DNA from: Nesterenkonia cremea
GTDB taxonomy: Bacteria; Actinomycetota; Actinomycetes; Actinomycetales; Micrococcaceae
NCBI RefSeq assembly: GCF_014642675.1
Contig: NZ_BMIS01000002.1
Location: 1-64,000 of the forward strand
Length of the DNA stretch: 64,000 bases
Direction of reading: 5' to 3'
The notes beneath the pieces are model-generated. The model saw nothing but the letters and a program-made list of their open reading frames with translations, ran no database searches and was not told the DNA's origin. The translations under genes were made by a program, and so were the position numbers. Shown here piece by piece: positions 1 to 9,801 of the stretch; position 1 is the stretch's first letter; each line of letters opens with the position of its first letter.

Positions 1-76
1 TCCTGCAGTGATCCTCCATCATCCGCACTGCCCGGTCCTTGAACTCCGGGGTGTAGAACGTCCTGGTCCTGCTCAT
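1..76 (-). CDS. IS3-family transposase OrfA, N-terminal fragment
   Basis: The first 25 codons of an IS3-type OrfA are present. The translation starts MSRTRTFYTPEFKDRAVRMM, the typical beginning of the N-terminal helix-turn-helix of these proteins. The ATG at 76-74 is preceded on the minus strand by AGGAGG with good spacing. OrfA normally binds the IS ends and is joined to the DDE-domain OrfB by frameshifting. The gene runs off the left edge of the window, so its integrity cannot be judged. Confidence 0.8.
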   Translation of the reverse strand, partial: MSRTRTFYTPEFKDRAVRMMEDHCR

Positions 77-127
77 AGTCCGATCCTCCTGAATCAAGTA
101 GGTCGGAACAAAACCCAGGACGGTTCA
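1..127 (-). mobile_element. IS3-family insertion sequence, one end only
   Basis: The terminal inverted repeat read on the minus strand from 127 begins TGAACCGTCCTGGGTTTTG, the usual form of IS3-family ends in actinobacteria. It lies about 50 bp ahead of an orfA start on the same strand. The rest of the element is outside the window, so the second end and the target duplication cannot be seen. The element abuts the promoter region of the restriction-modification gene that follows. Confidence 0.8.
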
Positions 128-165
128 TACGTCATACAACGGGCGAGTTCAGTAGCTTGAGCATA

Positions 166-3100
166 ATGGTCCCTATGGCTTCACCAGGAGAGATCACGCT
201 CGGACACGTCCTCGAGAGCTACTTTGAGAATCACACCGACTACCGTGATCGGGGCGACAAGTTCGAGCGGCTGGTCCGGACCTTCCTCACCACAGCTCCG
301 GAGTGGGCCGACCAATTCTCCGACGTGTGGTTGTGGAAGGACTATCCCGACCGAGGCACCCGCCGTGACAACGGCATCGACCTGGTGGCCAAAGACCGCT
401 TCACCGGTGGGCTGACAGCGATCCAGTGCAAATTCCACGACCCCACCGTCGCGATCGACAAGGGCGGGGTGCAGTCCTTCATCGCTGAGGCCACCCCGGA
501 GGAGTTCGAAGACCGGATCTTCTTCCATACTGCGTTGAAGCTTGGCCGTGAAGCCGAGCGGACCTTGGCTCAGAACAATGTCCGAGTGGTCGACCTGCCC
601 CAGATGGACCGGGCCGACATCGACTGGAGCGAGTTCCGGATTGAAGCCCCCGACCGGATGGTCCATAAGTCACAGAAGAAGACCCCCTTCGAGTACCAGC
701 GGAGGGCCATTGACGAGGTCGCTGCAGGTTTTGCCGACGGGGACCGGGGCAAGATGATCATGGCCTGCGGTACGGGCAAGACCTACACCAGCCTGAACAT
801 CATGCTGGAGCAGACCCCAGTCAGCGGGTTCGTGCTGTTTTTGGTTCCCTCTATCGCTCTGCTTGATCAGACTCTGCGCGAGTGGAAGCGGGACTCCACC
901 GAGGAGTTCCGGGCTCTGGCTGTCTGTTCGGATGTGAAGGTCGGTAAGAACCAGGACGAGGACATCTCCACCACGGAGCTGGTCGTGCCTGCCACCACGA
1001 ATCCTGAGGCTCTGCTGCGGCGCCGCGCGGCTGGGGCTAACTACGCCGGCCGGACCGTGGTCTTCTCGACCTACCAGTCGATCGAGGTCATCCACCAGGC
1101 CCAGCAGCAGGGCTTCCCCGAGTTCGACATGATCATTTGCGACGAGGCCCACCGCACCACCGGTGCCACCGTTGCGGGCCAAGACGAGTCGGCCTTTACC
1201 AAGATCCACTCCAACAGCTACATCGCCGGGGCAAAGCGACTCTACATGACCGCCACTCCACGGGTCTTCGACGACGCAGCCAAGAAGAAGGCCGACGAGA
1301 AGTCCGTGGTCGTCGCTTCCATGGACGATGAGAACCTCTACGGGCGTGAGTTCCACCGGCTCGGCTTCGGCGAAGCCGTCGAGCACGGGCTGCTGACCGA
1401 CTACAAGGTCCTCATCCTCGCGGTGAACGAAAACTCCGTGAACCGCCAGCTTCAGGGACTGCTGACAGACGACGACGGTGAACTGAAGATCGACGACGTC
1501 GCCAAAGTCGTCGGCTGTTGGAACGGACTCTCCCGCCGTGGCAAGGAAGACGACCAGCCCGGCGAAGTCCGGGCGATGCAGCGGGCAGTGGCTTTCGCGT
1601 CCAACATCAAGGAATCCCAGAGAGTGGCCGGGATGTTCGAGCGCATCACTGCCAAGCTCTCCGACGACACCGAGGGCGCGGGCCTTCTCTGCCAGGCCGA
1701 GCACGTCGACGGCGGAATGAACGTCGCTGAGCGCACCGGCAAGCTCAACTGGCTCGAGGCCGAGCCGGAGGACAACGAGTGCCGGATCCTCACCAACGCC
1801 CGCTGCCTCTCCGAAGGCGTGGACGTCCCTAGTCTGGATGCGGTGCTGTTCCTCAACCCCAGGAACTCTCAGGTCGATGTCGTCCAGTCCGTGGGCCGGG
1901 TCATGCGTAAAGCCAAGGGCAAGGACTACGGCTACATCATCCTGCCTGTCGGCATCCCTGTGGGTCAGGACCCCGCCACCGCGCTGAAGGACAACAAGAA
2001 GTACAAAGTCATCTGGTCGGTGCTGAACGCCCTGCGGTCCCACGATGACCGGTTCGAGGCCATGGTCAACAAGATCGACCTGGGCGAGAAGACACCGAAT
2101 ATTGAGATCGGCTCCGTCGGCGGCGACGAGACCGATGACGAGGCTTCGGTCACCACCAGCCAGCAGCTGACACTGGACCTGGACTTCAGCGGCCTGGAGA
2201 ACTGGCGAGAAGCTATCTACGCCAAGATCGTCCAGAAGGTCGGCGACCGCGAGTACTGGGAGAACTGGGCCGGCACCATCGCCGACGTCGCTGACCGACA
2301 CACACAACGGATCACCGCCCTGGTGAAGAACGACCCCGCCCCAGAGGTAGAGGAGAAGTTTGACACCTTCGTCGAAGCCCTCCGCCACAACCTTAACGAA
2401 GGCATCACCGCAGATGACGCGATCTCGATGCTCTCCCAGCACCTGATCACCAAGCCGGTCTTCGCTGCCCTGTTCGAAGGCTATGACTTCGCGGCGAACA
2501 ACCCGGTATCCCAGGTCATGCAGGAGATGATCGACACTCTTGAGGGCAACAACCTCGACGCCGAAACCGCAGAGCTGAACAAGTTCTACGCCTCCGTGGC
2601 CCGTCGCGCCGAAGGTATCGAGAACGCCGAGGGCAAGCAGAAGATCATCAAGGACCTCTACGAAGACTTCTTCAAGAAGGCCTTCCCCAAACAGGCCGAC
2701 GCCCTTGGAGTGGTCTACACCCCGGTGGAGATCATCGATTTCATCGTCCACGCTGTCGATGACCTCTCGAAGAAGCACTTCGACCGCGGCCTAACCGATG
2801 AGGGCGTCCACGTCCTCGACCCATTCACCGGCACCGGCACATTCATCGTCCGGCTGCTGCAGTCCGGGGTCATCACTCCGCACGACCTGGCCCGAAAGTA
2901 CGCCAATGAGCTGCACGCCAACGAGATCATGCTCTTGGCCTACTACGTCGCCGCGATTAACATCGAGGCGACGTACCACGGCTTGGCCAAAGCCCAGGAG
3001 GGCGAGGCTGACTACCGGCCGTTCGAGGGGATCGTCCTCGGTGACACCTTCCAGATGACCGAAGAAGACAACACCTTCGATTTGGAGCTTTTCACCTCCA

Positions 3101-3480
3101 ACAATGAACGCGCCAAGCGCCAGCTGGCCACCGACATACGGGTCATCATCGGTAACCCGCCCTACTCATCAGGGCAGACATCGGCCAACGACAACAACGC
3201 CAACGCGTCTTACCCGACGCTGGATGAGCGGATCCGTACCACCTACGCGGCAAAGACCCACGGGCAGAACAAGAACAGCCTCTACGACTCATACATCCGC
3301 GCCATACGTTGGGGCACTGACCGCATCGGCGACCAGGGGATCCTCGCCTACGTCAGCAACGGTGGGTACATCGACTCCAACTCAGCCGATGGTCTGCGCA
3401 AGACCTTCATCGAGGACTTCGACCAGCTCTATGTCTATAACCTCCGCGGCAACACTCGAACCCCTGGGGAGAGGAGATAA
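166..3480 (+). CDS. Type ISP restriction-modification enzyme, N-terminal part (nuclease-helicase-methylase), ends at premature TAA
   Basis: This is the first two thirds of a single-chain Type ISP (LlaGI/LlaBIII-like) enzyme. Domains in order: an Mrr-like nuclease near residues 70-95 (GIDLVAKD and AIQCK, the D...QxK pattern); a superfamily 2 helicase with Walker A MACGTGKT near 202-209 and DEAH near 329-332; and an adenine methylase with DPFTGTGTF near 886 and NPPY near 1000. The frame is also open from a TTG at 157. I chose ATG 166 because TAGCTT (153-158) lies 7 nt before it, as in other apparently leaderless genes here; ATG 175 is also possible. The frame ends at TAA 3478-3480, just after the conserved YNLRGNTRTPGE segment, where family members continue into the target recognition domain. 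Without that domain the product should not recognise its site. Calling the family is secure; activity is doubtful. Confidence 0.85.
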   Translation: MVPMASPGEITLGHVLESYFENHTDYRDRGDKFERLVRTFLTTAPEWADQFSDVWLWKDYPDRGTRRDNGIDLVAKDRFTGGLTAIQCKFHDPTVAIDKGGVQSFIAEATPEEFEDRIFFHTALKLGREAERTLAQNNVRVVDLPQMDRADIDWSEFRIEAPDRMVHKSQKKTPFEYQRRAIDEVAAGFADGDRGKMIMACGTGKTYTSLNIMLEQTPVSGFVLFLVPSIALLDQTLREWKRDSTEEFRALAVCSDVKVGKNQDEDISTTELVVPATTNPEALLRRRAAGANYAGRTVVFSTYQSIEVIHQAQQQGFPEFDMIICDEAHRTTGATVAGQDESAFTKIHSNSYIAGAKRLYMTATPRVFDDAAKKKADEKSVVVASMDDENLYGREFHRLGFGEAVEHGLLTDYKVLILAVNENSVNRQLQGLLTDDDGELKIDDVAKVVGCWNGLSRRGKEDDQPGEVRAMQRAVAFASNIKESQRVAGMFERITAKLSDDTEGAGLLCQAEHVDGGMNVAERTGKLNWLEAEPEDNECRILTNARCLSEGVDVPSLDAVLFLNPRNSQVDVVQSVGRVMRKAKGKDYGYIILPVGIPVGQDPATALKDNKKYKVIWSVLNALRSHDDRFEAMVNKIDLGEKTPNIEIGSVGGDETDDEASVTTSQQLTLDLDFSGLENWREAIYAKIVQKVGDREYWENWAGTIADVADRHTQRITALVKNDPAPEVEEKFDTFVEALRHNLNEGITADDAISMLSQHLITKPVFAALFEGYDFAANNPVSQVMQEMIDTLEGNNLDAETAELNKFYASVARRAEGIENAEGKQKIIKDLYEDFFKKAFPKQADALGVVYTPVEIIDFIVHAVDDLSKKHFDRGLTDEGVHVLDPFTGTGTFIVRLLQSGVITPHDLARKYANELHANEIMLLAYYVAAINIEATYHGLAKAQEGEADYRPFEGIVLGDTFQMTEEDNTFDLELFTSNNERAKRQLATDIRVIIGNPPYSSGQTSANDNNANASYPTLDERIRTTYAAKTHGQNKNSLYDSYIRAIRWGTDRIGDQGILAYVSNGGYIDSNSADGLRKTFIEDFDQLYVYNLRGNTRTPGERR

Positions 3481-5013
3481 ATCAACGGTCGCACTGTTTA
3501 TGCGGAAGGAGGACAAACTTTTGGCTCCGGTAGCCGAGCCACAGTGGCGATCGTCGTGGGCGTCAAAGATCCGAACCACTTTGGCGACTGCGAGCTCCAC
3601 TACCGGGACATCGGCGACTTCTTGAGCACTGAAGAGAAACTCGGCCTAATCCGCGAATCCACCATCGACTCCACCGCATGGGAAACCATCACACCCAACG
3701 CCAAGGGCGAATGGATCAACCAATCCAGCGACATCTTCGACACCCTCCTGCCGCTGGGCGACAAGAAGGGTGACACTGGCATGACCCCGGTGTTCAAGAC
3801 CTACAGCCCGGGGCTCCAGACAAACCGCGACGCGTGGGTCTACAACTTCTCCCGCGACGCCGTCTTGCGGAACGTCGTGACGATGACCCAGACCTATGAT
3901 GAGGTCCGTTACGCCTACCACACTGAACCCAGAGCCAAACGGAACGAGAAAGACGTTGCTGCCTGGCTCAGCGAACATCTGTCCTTCTCAGATCCGACCC
4001 AGATCTCGTGGGCACGGTCTCTCCGGAACTTCGTTGCTCGTGACCGCGAGTTGAAAATGGCTCCTGACAGCCACCGCGTGGGCCTCTATAGACCATTCAC
4101 GAAGCAACACGTGTTCTTCGGGGCTGGTTACAACCACGAACGCAGCCAGCTTCCCTCGATGTTCCCCACTCCGGAACACTCAAACTACGGTTTTTACCTC
4201 CACGGCATTAACCCGGGCCAACCATTTGCGCTCCTAGCCACGGACCAGATTCCCTGCCTGGACCTTTTCGGCAAGGCTGGGCAGTTCTTCCCCCGCTACA
4301 CATGGAAGCCGATAGAGGATGCTGAGACTGACCTGCTCAGCGGGCTCTCGGACTCCGATTCTGGTGAGGTAATTGATGGCTACAAACGGGTCGACAACAT
4401 CAGCGACGAGACGCTCTCCCGCTATCAGAATGCATTCGGGCAAGACGTCACGGGGGACGCTATCTTCGCCCACGTCTACGCACTGCTGCATTCCGAGCAG
4501 TATCGGACCACCTTCTCAGCGGAACTCACGCGTCAGCTTCCCCGACTTCCGATGCCAACGTCCACGGCTGATTTCTGGGCGTTCGCAGAGACGGGTCAGA
4601 AGCTCCTCAACCTGCACATCAACTACGAGACAGTCGACCCCTACCCGCTCGTGGAAGAGAGCGCCTTCGAGGGGGACGACGATGCAAGCTTCTACCGTGT
4701 CGAAAAGCTGAAGTGGGGCGGCAAAGCACGCGCTGCAGATAAGACCCGCCTGGTCTACAACTACAACATCACGCTCTCCGGCATCCCAGATGAGGCTCAC
4801 GAGTACATGCTGGGCAGTCGCAGTGCCCTGGAGTGGCTCATCGACCGTTACCAGGGCAAAAGGGACAAAGCTTCCGGCATCGTCAACGACCCGAACGCCT
4901 GGGCCGACGAGCATGAGGAGCCGCGCTATATTCTCGATCTCATCAAGCGGGTGACTACGGTTAGCGTTGAAACTGTCCGTCTCACCAAGTCATTGCCTGA
5001 TCTGCGAATCTGA
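3481..5013 (+). pseudogene. Type ISP restriction-modification enzyme, C-terminal part (target recognition), same frame after the TAA
   Basis: The codons after TAA 3478-3480 stay in the same frame and read straight into conserved family sequence (EGGQTFGSGSRATVAIVVGV at about 3505-3564), then 480 further residues to the stop at 5013. With the upstream part this makes one protein of about 1,615 residues, close to the roughly 1,580 of LlaGI. This part carries the end of the methylase fold, the target recognition domain and the C-terminal coupling region. A GTG at 3544 could open a 489-residue ORF, but it has no ribosome binding site at proper spacing, so independent translation is unlikely. The simplest reading is a single nonsense change (for example CAA to TAA) in a recently intact gene. 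A sequencing error or stop-codon readthrough cannot be excluded. Confidence 0.75.
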
Positions 5014-5075
5014 AAAATGGTTTCAGGCATGAACTTGGGACGGTCGGAGCAGGTCATAGGAGAGCGGGGGTTGGG

Positions 5076-5720
5076 GTGAGCATAAAAGGCCGGCACGCGT
5101 GGAACTGCCAAACATGTGCTAAAGCGGTGATTCTCGAAGTAATTGAATCTTGGTGGGTTAATCCAGAGGGTGAATGGGACGATTTTGAGCCCTATGAATG
5201 GCTCGTAGGAAAGTGTCCTGGTTGCGCGGGGCCCTATGTGCTAACTCGAGAGAGTGATCCAGATTGGCGAGAGCGTTATTATCAAGATGAGCCAGTAGCG
5301 GAGATGCCATATGTGCAGAGCTTCCCGGAAACTCATCGTGCTCTGTCACGCGCGGTCCCGTTGACCGTGAGGGAGTCATATGACGAAGCGATTTCTTGTT
5401 TTCGTTCAGGTCTAAACACCGCTGCGGTCATTATGGCGAGAAGAACGGTTGAGCTTGTTTGCAAAGAACAAGGTCTTAGCGAAGGGACTTTAGCGCAGAA
5501 GCTCCGTAAGATGAGGGAACAAGATCTCATCGATGAGAGGCTATTCGACTGGTCGTCCGTGGCGAAGGACCTCGGCAATAATGGGGCGCACGATTTTAAT
5601 CCGGTCGCGCGTGAAGACGCCGATGATGCGCTCCTGTTCACGGAAGCCCTAGCAAGTTATCTCTACACGTTTGCTGAACGGTATGAGACCCACAGGCGGC
5701 GCGAAGTAGCGAGCGACTAG
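5076..5720 (+). CDS. DUF4145-domain protein with N-terminal zinc ribbon
   Basis: A 214-residue protein with two CxxC pairs (C11/C14 and C47/C50) that form a likely zinc ribbon. An all-helical DUF4145 region follows; its typical core here is SGLNTAAVIMARRTVE and later LGNNGAHDF near 165-173. DUF4145 occurs in restriction enzymes and other phage-defence contexts, but its biochemical role is not settled. The GTG start at 5076 follows a purine-rich stretch. It lies 62 bp downstream of the broken Type ISP gene on the same strand and is clearly more AT-rich than the rest of the window, which suggests recent acquisition. A role as accessory or stand-alone defence protein is inference from position only. 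Confidence 0.7.
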   Translation: MSIKGRHAWNCQTCAKAVILEVIESWWVNPEGEWDDFEPYEWLVGKCPGCAGPYVLTRESDPDWRERYYQDEPVAEMPYVQSFPETHRALSRAVPLTVRESYDEAISCFRSGLNTAAVIMARRTVELVCKEQGLSEGTLAQKLRKMREQDLIDERLFDWSSVAKDLGNNGAHDFNPVAREDADDALLFTEALASYLYTFAERYETHRRREVASD

Positions 5721-5893
5721 ATGACTCGGTCCGACTAGCGGTTTACGGGAAATTGCCGCGCGTCTGCGCCCAGTCGCCGGCATATTGGATTTCCACGAGG
5801 GTAGTCCCAACTTTAGTGTTCTCGAATGCGGCAGTACGACGCGTGGCTGTGCCCGCGCGTTAGGCTTTGTCCTTTACAAGCTTCCGGGGACTC

Positions 5894-8308
5894 TTAGTAA
5901 GTGCCCACGGTCCGCCACGCGGGATGACGCAGCCGGTGGTCGCGAGTGAGGCCTGAGTGCTTCACCTCAGCCTGAAGCTTCGGGGTCACCCAAGTGGCGT
6001 CTGAGGAGTCCTCATCGGGGACGTCGTCCACTGGGGGAGTCTTGCGGACCAGCTTCTCGAGCTGAGTTCGGAGGTCCTTTAAGTCAGCACCGCTGAAGCC
6101 AGCGCCGACCCGGCCGGCGTAGTGGAGCTCGCCGCTGTCGTCGGGAAGTGCCAGCAGCAGGGAACCGAAGGTGTTCTTGCGGCTGCCCTTGCCCTGGCGC
6201 CAGCCGATGATGGTGACGTCCGCATGGTTGTCGTGCTTGATCTTCACCCAGTCCTCAGACCGGCGGCCGGCGGCGTAGGTGCTGTCAGTGCGCTTGCAGA
6301 CTATCCCCTCCAGCTTCAGCTCCTCGCTGACCTCCATGGCTTCCTCGAGGGAATCGCCCAAGTCACCCGGGGCCTGGACACGTTGCCCCTCGCTGACCAG
6401 GTCCATGAGGATTCGTCGACGTTCTGAGTAAGGTTCGCCCGTCAGGTCGCCGTGCTCAGCGGCGTGCAGCACGTCGAAGAGCATGTAATGGACAGGGGTC
6501 TTCTTCGCGGCCTGCTCGATCTCGCGCTTCTTGGTGAGCCGCCCGCGCTTCTGGAGCAGGCCGAAGTCAGGACGACTGTTCGAGTTCAGCGCGACGACTT
6601 CGCCGTCCACGATCGTTCCTTCGGGGACGAGATCAGCCAGCTCAGTGAGCTCAGGGAAGGTTCCCGTCAGGTCTTTGCCGTTGCGGCTGCGCAGTGTGGC
6701 GCCGTCGGCGTCGACCCTGGCCAGTACCCGGTACCCGTCCCACTTGCCCTCGAAGGTCCATCCCTTCCCACGGATGTCTGCGGGCTTGCCGAGTGTGGCG
6801 AGCATAGGGGAGGGGAACTCCACGTCCTGCGGCTGAGACGGCGCCTCCTTGTCGGCGCTCTCAGCCTCCGAGCGCTTCGGCTGCTTCTTCATCAGGCGGA
6901 TCAGCCATTGCTTGTCCTCATCACCAGCCTTCACCAGGGCGTAGCGCCGCGGCTTGCCGCCCAGGCCGCCGTCGGGCTGTCCGTGGAGGGTGAAGACCAC
7001 CTTTGCCTCTTCCCACTTCTCGATGTCCACGGTGCCGGAGTCCCAGATGGTGACCTCACCGCCGCCGTACTCGCCCTTGGGGATGGTGCCCTCGAACTCG
7101 GCGTACTCCAGCGGATGGTCCTCGGTTTGCACGGCCAGTCGCTGAGTTCCCTGCTTCAGCGGCGGCGCCTTCGGAACTGCCCAGGAGACCAGGACACCGT
7201 CACGCTCCAGGCGGGTGTCGTAGTGCAGGCGGGTGGCGTGATGCTCCTGGATCACGAAGATGGGGTCCTCGCTGCGCGCGGCGGGGGAGGCGGCGGGGAC
7301 CGGTTCCGGTGTCTTGCCGGCGTCGCGCATGGAGCGGTAGGTGGTGAGCCGGTCCTCGGGGTCGTCGGTGGGGGAGAGCGGAGATCCGAAGTCCTCCAGG
7401 GGGTCGACTCCCTCGGCTACCCGTTCCATGACCTGGCGGAAGTCCAGATGCTCCAGATCGGGGTCTTCTAATTCCTCCCAGGTGCGCGGCGCGGCCACAT
7501 AGGGGCCAGCCGAGGAGCCCGGGCGCCCGCGCAGCGAGTAGGGGGCGACGGTGGTCTTGTTCCAGTGGTTCTGCGACCAGTCGATGAAGACCTTGCCCTT
7601 GCGCTGGGACTTCTTCATGGAGCTGATCACCTCGTCCGGGTGATCCTTCTCCAGGGAGGTCGCCAGCTCCTTGGCGACGTCGGAGACCTGCTCTGAGGTG
7701 TAGGAGCCGTCCAACGCTGCGTAGAGGTGCACCCCCTTCGAGCCGGAGGTCACCGGGACCGATGGCAGGCCCATGTCATCCAGGATCTCGCGGCACCAGC
7801 GGGCCACCTGTGCGCATTCGGGCAGTCCTGTGCCCGGGCCAGGGTCCAGGTCCAGGACCAGCCGGTCGGGATTGCGGCGCTCCGTAGGGGAGGGGCTCTT
7901 CTTACCTGCCTGTTTGGGTTCGCCGTCGAACCGCCACTGCGGCACGTGCAGCTCCAGGGCTGCGACCTGCCCGAACCACGCCAGCTCGGCCTCTGAGATG
8001 GCCACGGGATAGGTGTTCACGTGATCGGAGTGCTGCAGCGCCAGGCGATGGACCCACCGGGGTGCGGAGTCCTCGAGGTTCTTCCGGAAGAATGCGTCAT
8101 TGGGCTCATCGGCAGTGCCCACGCCGTCGGGCCAGCGTTTGCGCGTGACCGGACGGCCGAGGACATGGGGCAGCATGACTGGCGCCACCGTCTGGAGGTA
8201 CTCGATGACCTCGGCCTTCGTGGTGTCTGAGGCAGGGAAGAGCACCTTGTCCAGATTGGTGAGCTTCAGCTTCTTCCCGGAGATGGTGACGGTCTCCTGT
8301 GTGCCCAT
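5894..8308 (-). CDS. ligD: Multifunctional ATP-dependent DNA ligase LigD
   Basis: LigD of bacterial non-homologous end joining, 804 residues, with the mycobacterial domain order. An archaeo-eukaryotic primase-type polymerase occupies about 10-300, with the metal-binding LVLDLDPG near 150-157. A 3'-phosphoesterase spans about 350-460 (FVIQEHHATRLHYDTRLERD). An ATP-dependent ligase starts near 500, with the nucleotidyl-lysine motif EGKWDGYR at 520-527 (K522). It fills, trims and seals broken ends held by Ku, whose gene lies 1.5 kb away on the opposite strand. ATG 8308 begins the conserved N-terminus; no strong ribosome binding site is visible. The 173 bp between this gene and the DUF4145 gene (5721-5893) show no recognisable feature. 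Confidence 0.95.
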   Translation of the reverse strand: MGTQETVTISGKKLKLTNLDKVLFPASDTTKAEVIEYLQTVAPVMLPHVLGRPVTRKRWPDGVGTADEPNDAFFRKNLEDSAPRWVHRLALQHSDHVNTYPVAISEAELAWFGQVAALELHVPQWRFDGEPKQAGKKSPSPTERRNPDRLVLDLDPGPGTGLPECAQVARWCREILDDMGLPSVPVTSGSKGVHLYAALDGSYTSEQVSDVAKELATSLEKDHPDEVISSMKKSQRKGKVFIDWSQNHWNKTTVAPYSLRGRPGSSAGPYVAAPRTWEELEDPDLEHLDFRQVMERVAEGVDPLEDFGSPLSPTDDPEDRLTTYRSMRDAGKTPEPVPAASPAARSEDPIFVIQEHHATRLHYDTRLERDGVLVSWAVPKAPPLKQGTQRLAVQTEDHPLEYAEFEGTIPKGEYGGGEVTIWDSGTVDIEKWEEAKVVFTLHGQPDGGLGGKPRRYALVKAGDEDKQWLIRLMKKQPKRSEAESADKEAPSQPQDVEFPSPMLATLGKPADIRGKGWTFEGKWDGYRVLARVDADGATLRSRNGKDLTGTFPELTELADLVPEGTIVDGEVVALNSNSRPDFGLLQKRGRLTKKREIEQAAKKTPVHYMLFDVLHAAEHGDLTGEPYSERRRILMDLVSEGQRVQAPGDLGDSLEEAMEVSEELKLEGIVCKRTDSTYAAGRRSEDWVKIKHDNHADVTIIGWRQGKGSRKNTFGSLLLALPDDSGELHYAGRVGAGFSGADLKDLRTQLEKLVRKTPPVDDVPDEDSSDATWVTPKLQAEVKHSGLTRDHRLRHPAWRTVGTY

Positions 8309-8438
8309 AGGGGCAGTGAATCATGTGCTGGGCCAAGGGTGAACAGTCCGGTCCTTTGAACGGCTCGTCATATCGATTCCCACGCTGCGATCGGTGAGTA
8401 GGATTTCAAGACATCGCACTGACAGAGGGGACAGAAAG

Positions 8439-8870
8439 ATGCTTGGTGGTAAGAAGGGCTTGCGGGATATGAGCCGCGGATTCGAAGATATCTCGAAGGC
8501 CAAGGCCGACATGAAGATCGCTCGGGCCAAGACTCCTGAGGAAGCCCTTGGTCTTATGGAAGCGCAGCGAGATCGTCACCTAGAGCTGGCAGCGAAGCAT
8601 CAGTCGAAGGCACGAGGTATTTTCACCGGACCCGCTGAACTTCGGGCGGCTAAAGCATCTGAAGCGAATGCCAACCAGTATCAGCGGAAGATAGACAAGC
8701 TGACCAAGAAGAATCCTCACCTGCAGAAGGACGCGGTTCAGCCAGTCGACCAACAGGTAGAGCCGAGCGTGGCCCAGAAACTGGAGGACTTGAAGCGCCT
8801 GTACGACCAGGGCATCGTCTCGGCTGAGGAATATGAGCAGAAGCGGGTGCAGCTGCTCGAGCAGCTCTGA
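8439..8870 (+). CDS. SHOCT-domain protein
   Basis: A small, very hydrophilic, Lys/Gln-rich protein of 143 residues. The last 30 residues (KLEDLKRLYDQGIVSAEEYE and onward) match the SHOCT motif, a short C-terminal domain common in actinobacteria and thought to mediate oligomerisation. The middle is helical and charged. The reading frame is open further upstream to 8394, but ATG 8439 is preceded by GAGGGGA at about 8 nt and is the better start. There is no signal peptide or membrane segment. It sits between ligD and ku and is transcribed away from ligD; a link to end joining is possible but unsupported by the sequence itself. Confidence 0.75.
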   Translation: MLGGKKGLRDMSRGFEDISKAKADMKIARAKTPEEALGLMEAQRDRHLELAAKHQSKARGIFTGPAELRAAKASEANANQYQRKIDKLTKKNPHLQKDAVQPVDQQVEPSVAQKLEDLKRLYDQGIVSAEEYEQKRVQLLEQL

Positions 8871-8873
8871 ACT

Positions 8874-9668
8874 TCAGCTGGAGAGGAACCGCCGCAACAC
8901 CTCGGTGAACACCTGCGGCTGCTCCGCGTGCACCCAGTGGCCGGCGTTCTTGATGGTGGTCTGGAAGACCCGTGGGAACAGCTCGCGCATCACCGGCTCG
9001 GCACGTTCTTCCACGTAGTCGGACTTCGCTCCGGCGATCCACAGCACCGGGCCCTCGTACTGCTCCTCGCTGAACTCGGGGAAGTCGCCGATCTCCGCCA
9101 GGCTCTCGTGCAGCAGGTCCAGGTTGGACTTCCAGGCCAGGCCCTCGGGCCCGCTCTCCAGGCTCTGCAGCAGGAACCCGCGCACCATGTCCTCCGGGAT
9201 GGGCTCGCGCAGCTGTGCGTCGGCATCGCGGCGTGAACTCAGCTGCTCCAGGTCCAGCTGGCGCAGGTTACCGAGCAGGTGGTCGAACTCATCCATGTTC
9301 TCCCGCTTCACCGGGGAGATGTCCACGATCACCAGGCTGCGGATCAGCTCCGGGTGCCGTAGCGCCAGGCACATGGCGACCTTGCCGCCCATCGAATGCC
9401 CCACCAGGTGCACCGGCTCCTCGGCCGCAGCTCCGGAACGCAGCTGCTCGGCCACCAGGTCAGCCTGCTCGATGTAGCTGAACGTCTCCGTCCAGTCCGA
9501 ATCTCCATGATTGGGCAGATCCACCAGCACCGAACGGAACTCAGGCTGCAACGCCTTGGCGATCTGGGTGAAGTTCTTCCCCTGCCCGAAGAGCCCATGC
9601 AGGAAGACCACCGTCTGATCGGCGTCGCCGAGAGTCTGAGTGCTGAGGGAGAACGAACGGTCGGTCAT
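8874..9668 (-). CDS. Alpha/beta-fold hydrolase (YbfF-like esterase)
   Basis: A 264-residue alpha/beta hydrolase. The oxyanion-hole segment FLHGLFG is near 22-28, the nucleophile elbow GHSMGG near 90-95 (Ser92), and the C-terminal histidine sits in NAGHW (His244). The spacing and the absence of a signal peptide fit cytosolic esterases of the YbfF type; the substrate cannot be told. The frame stays open upstream past the ku start, but ATG 9668 is preceded by GGAAGG at suitable distance and begins where the family begins. It converges on the SHOCT gene with only 3 bp between the stop codons, and diverges from ku. Confidence 0.85.
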   Translation of the reverse strand: MTDRSFSLSTQTLGDADQTVVFLHGLFGQGKNFTQIAKALQPEFRSVLVDLPNHGDSDWTETFSYIEQADLVAEQLRSGAAAEEPVHLVGHSMGGKVAMCLALRHPELIRSLVIVDISPVKRENMDEFDHLLGNLRQLDLEQLSSRRDADAQLREPIPEDMVRGFLLQSLESGPEGLAWKSNLDLLHESLAEIGDFPEFSEEQYEGPVLWIAGAKSDYVEERAEPVMRELFPRVFQTTIKNAGHWVHAEQPQVFTEVLRRFLSS

Positions 9669-9801
9669 CACGAGCCTTCCTGCTGTGCTGTCGTGTGCTG
9701 CGCCAGTGCTGAGGTTGTGCCGCGCCCGCGCTGCAGATGTGCTGAGCCGGACCAGGTCATGCGCCCTCGCCACTCTACGCGCTGGATGTTTGGATGGGCC
9801 C

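Noticed and set aside
670..2778. Long minus-strand ORF inside the Type ISP gene
   Set aside because: The reading frame mirrors the codon pattern of the plus-strand gene in a high-GC genome and has no family resemblance; the plus strand carries clear nuclease, helicase and methylase motifs.
3104..3625. Plus-strand frame overlapping the TAA of the Type ISP gene, considered as a frameshift solution
   Set aside because: The conserved sequence continues in the original frame after the stop, so a frameshift is not needed; the other frame has no family similarity.
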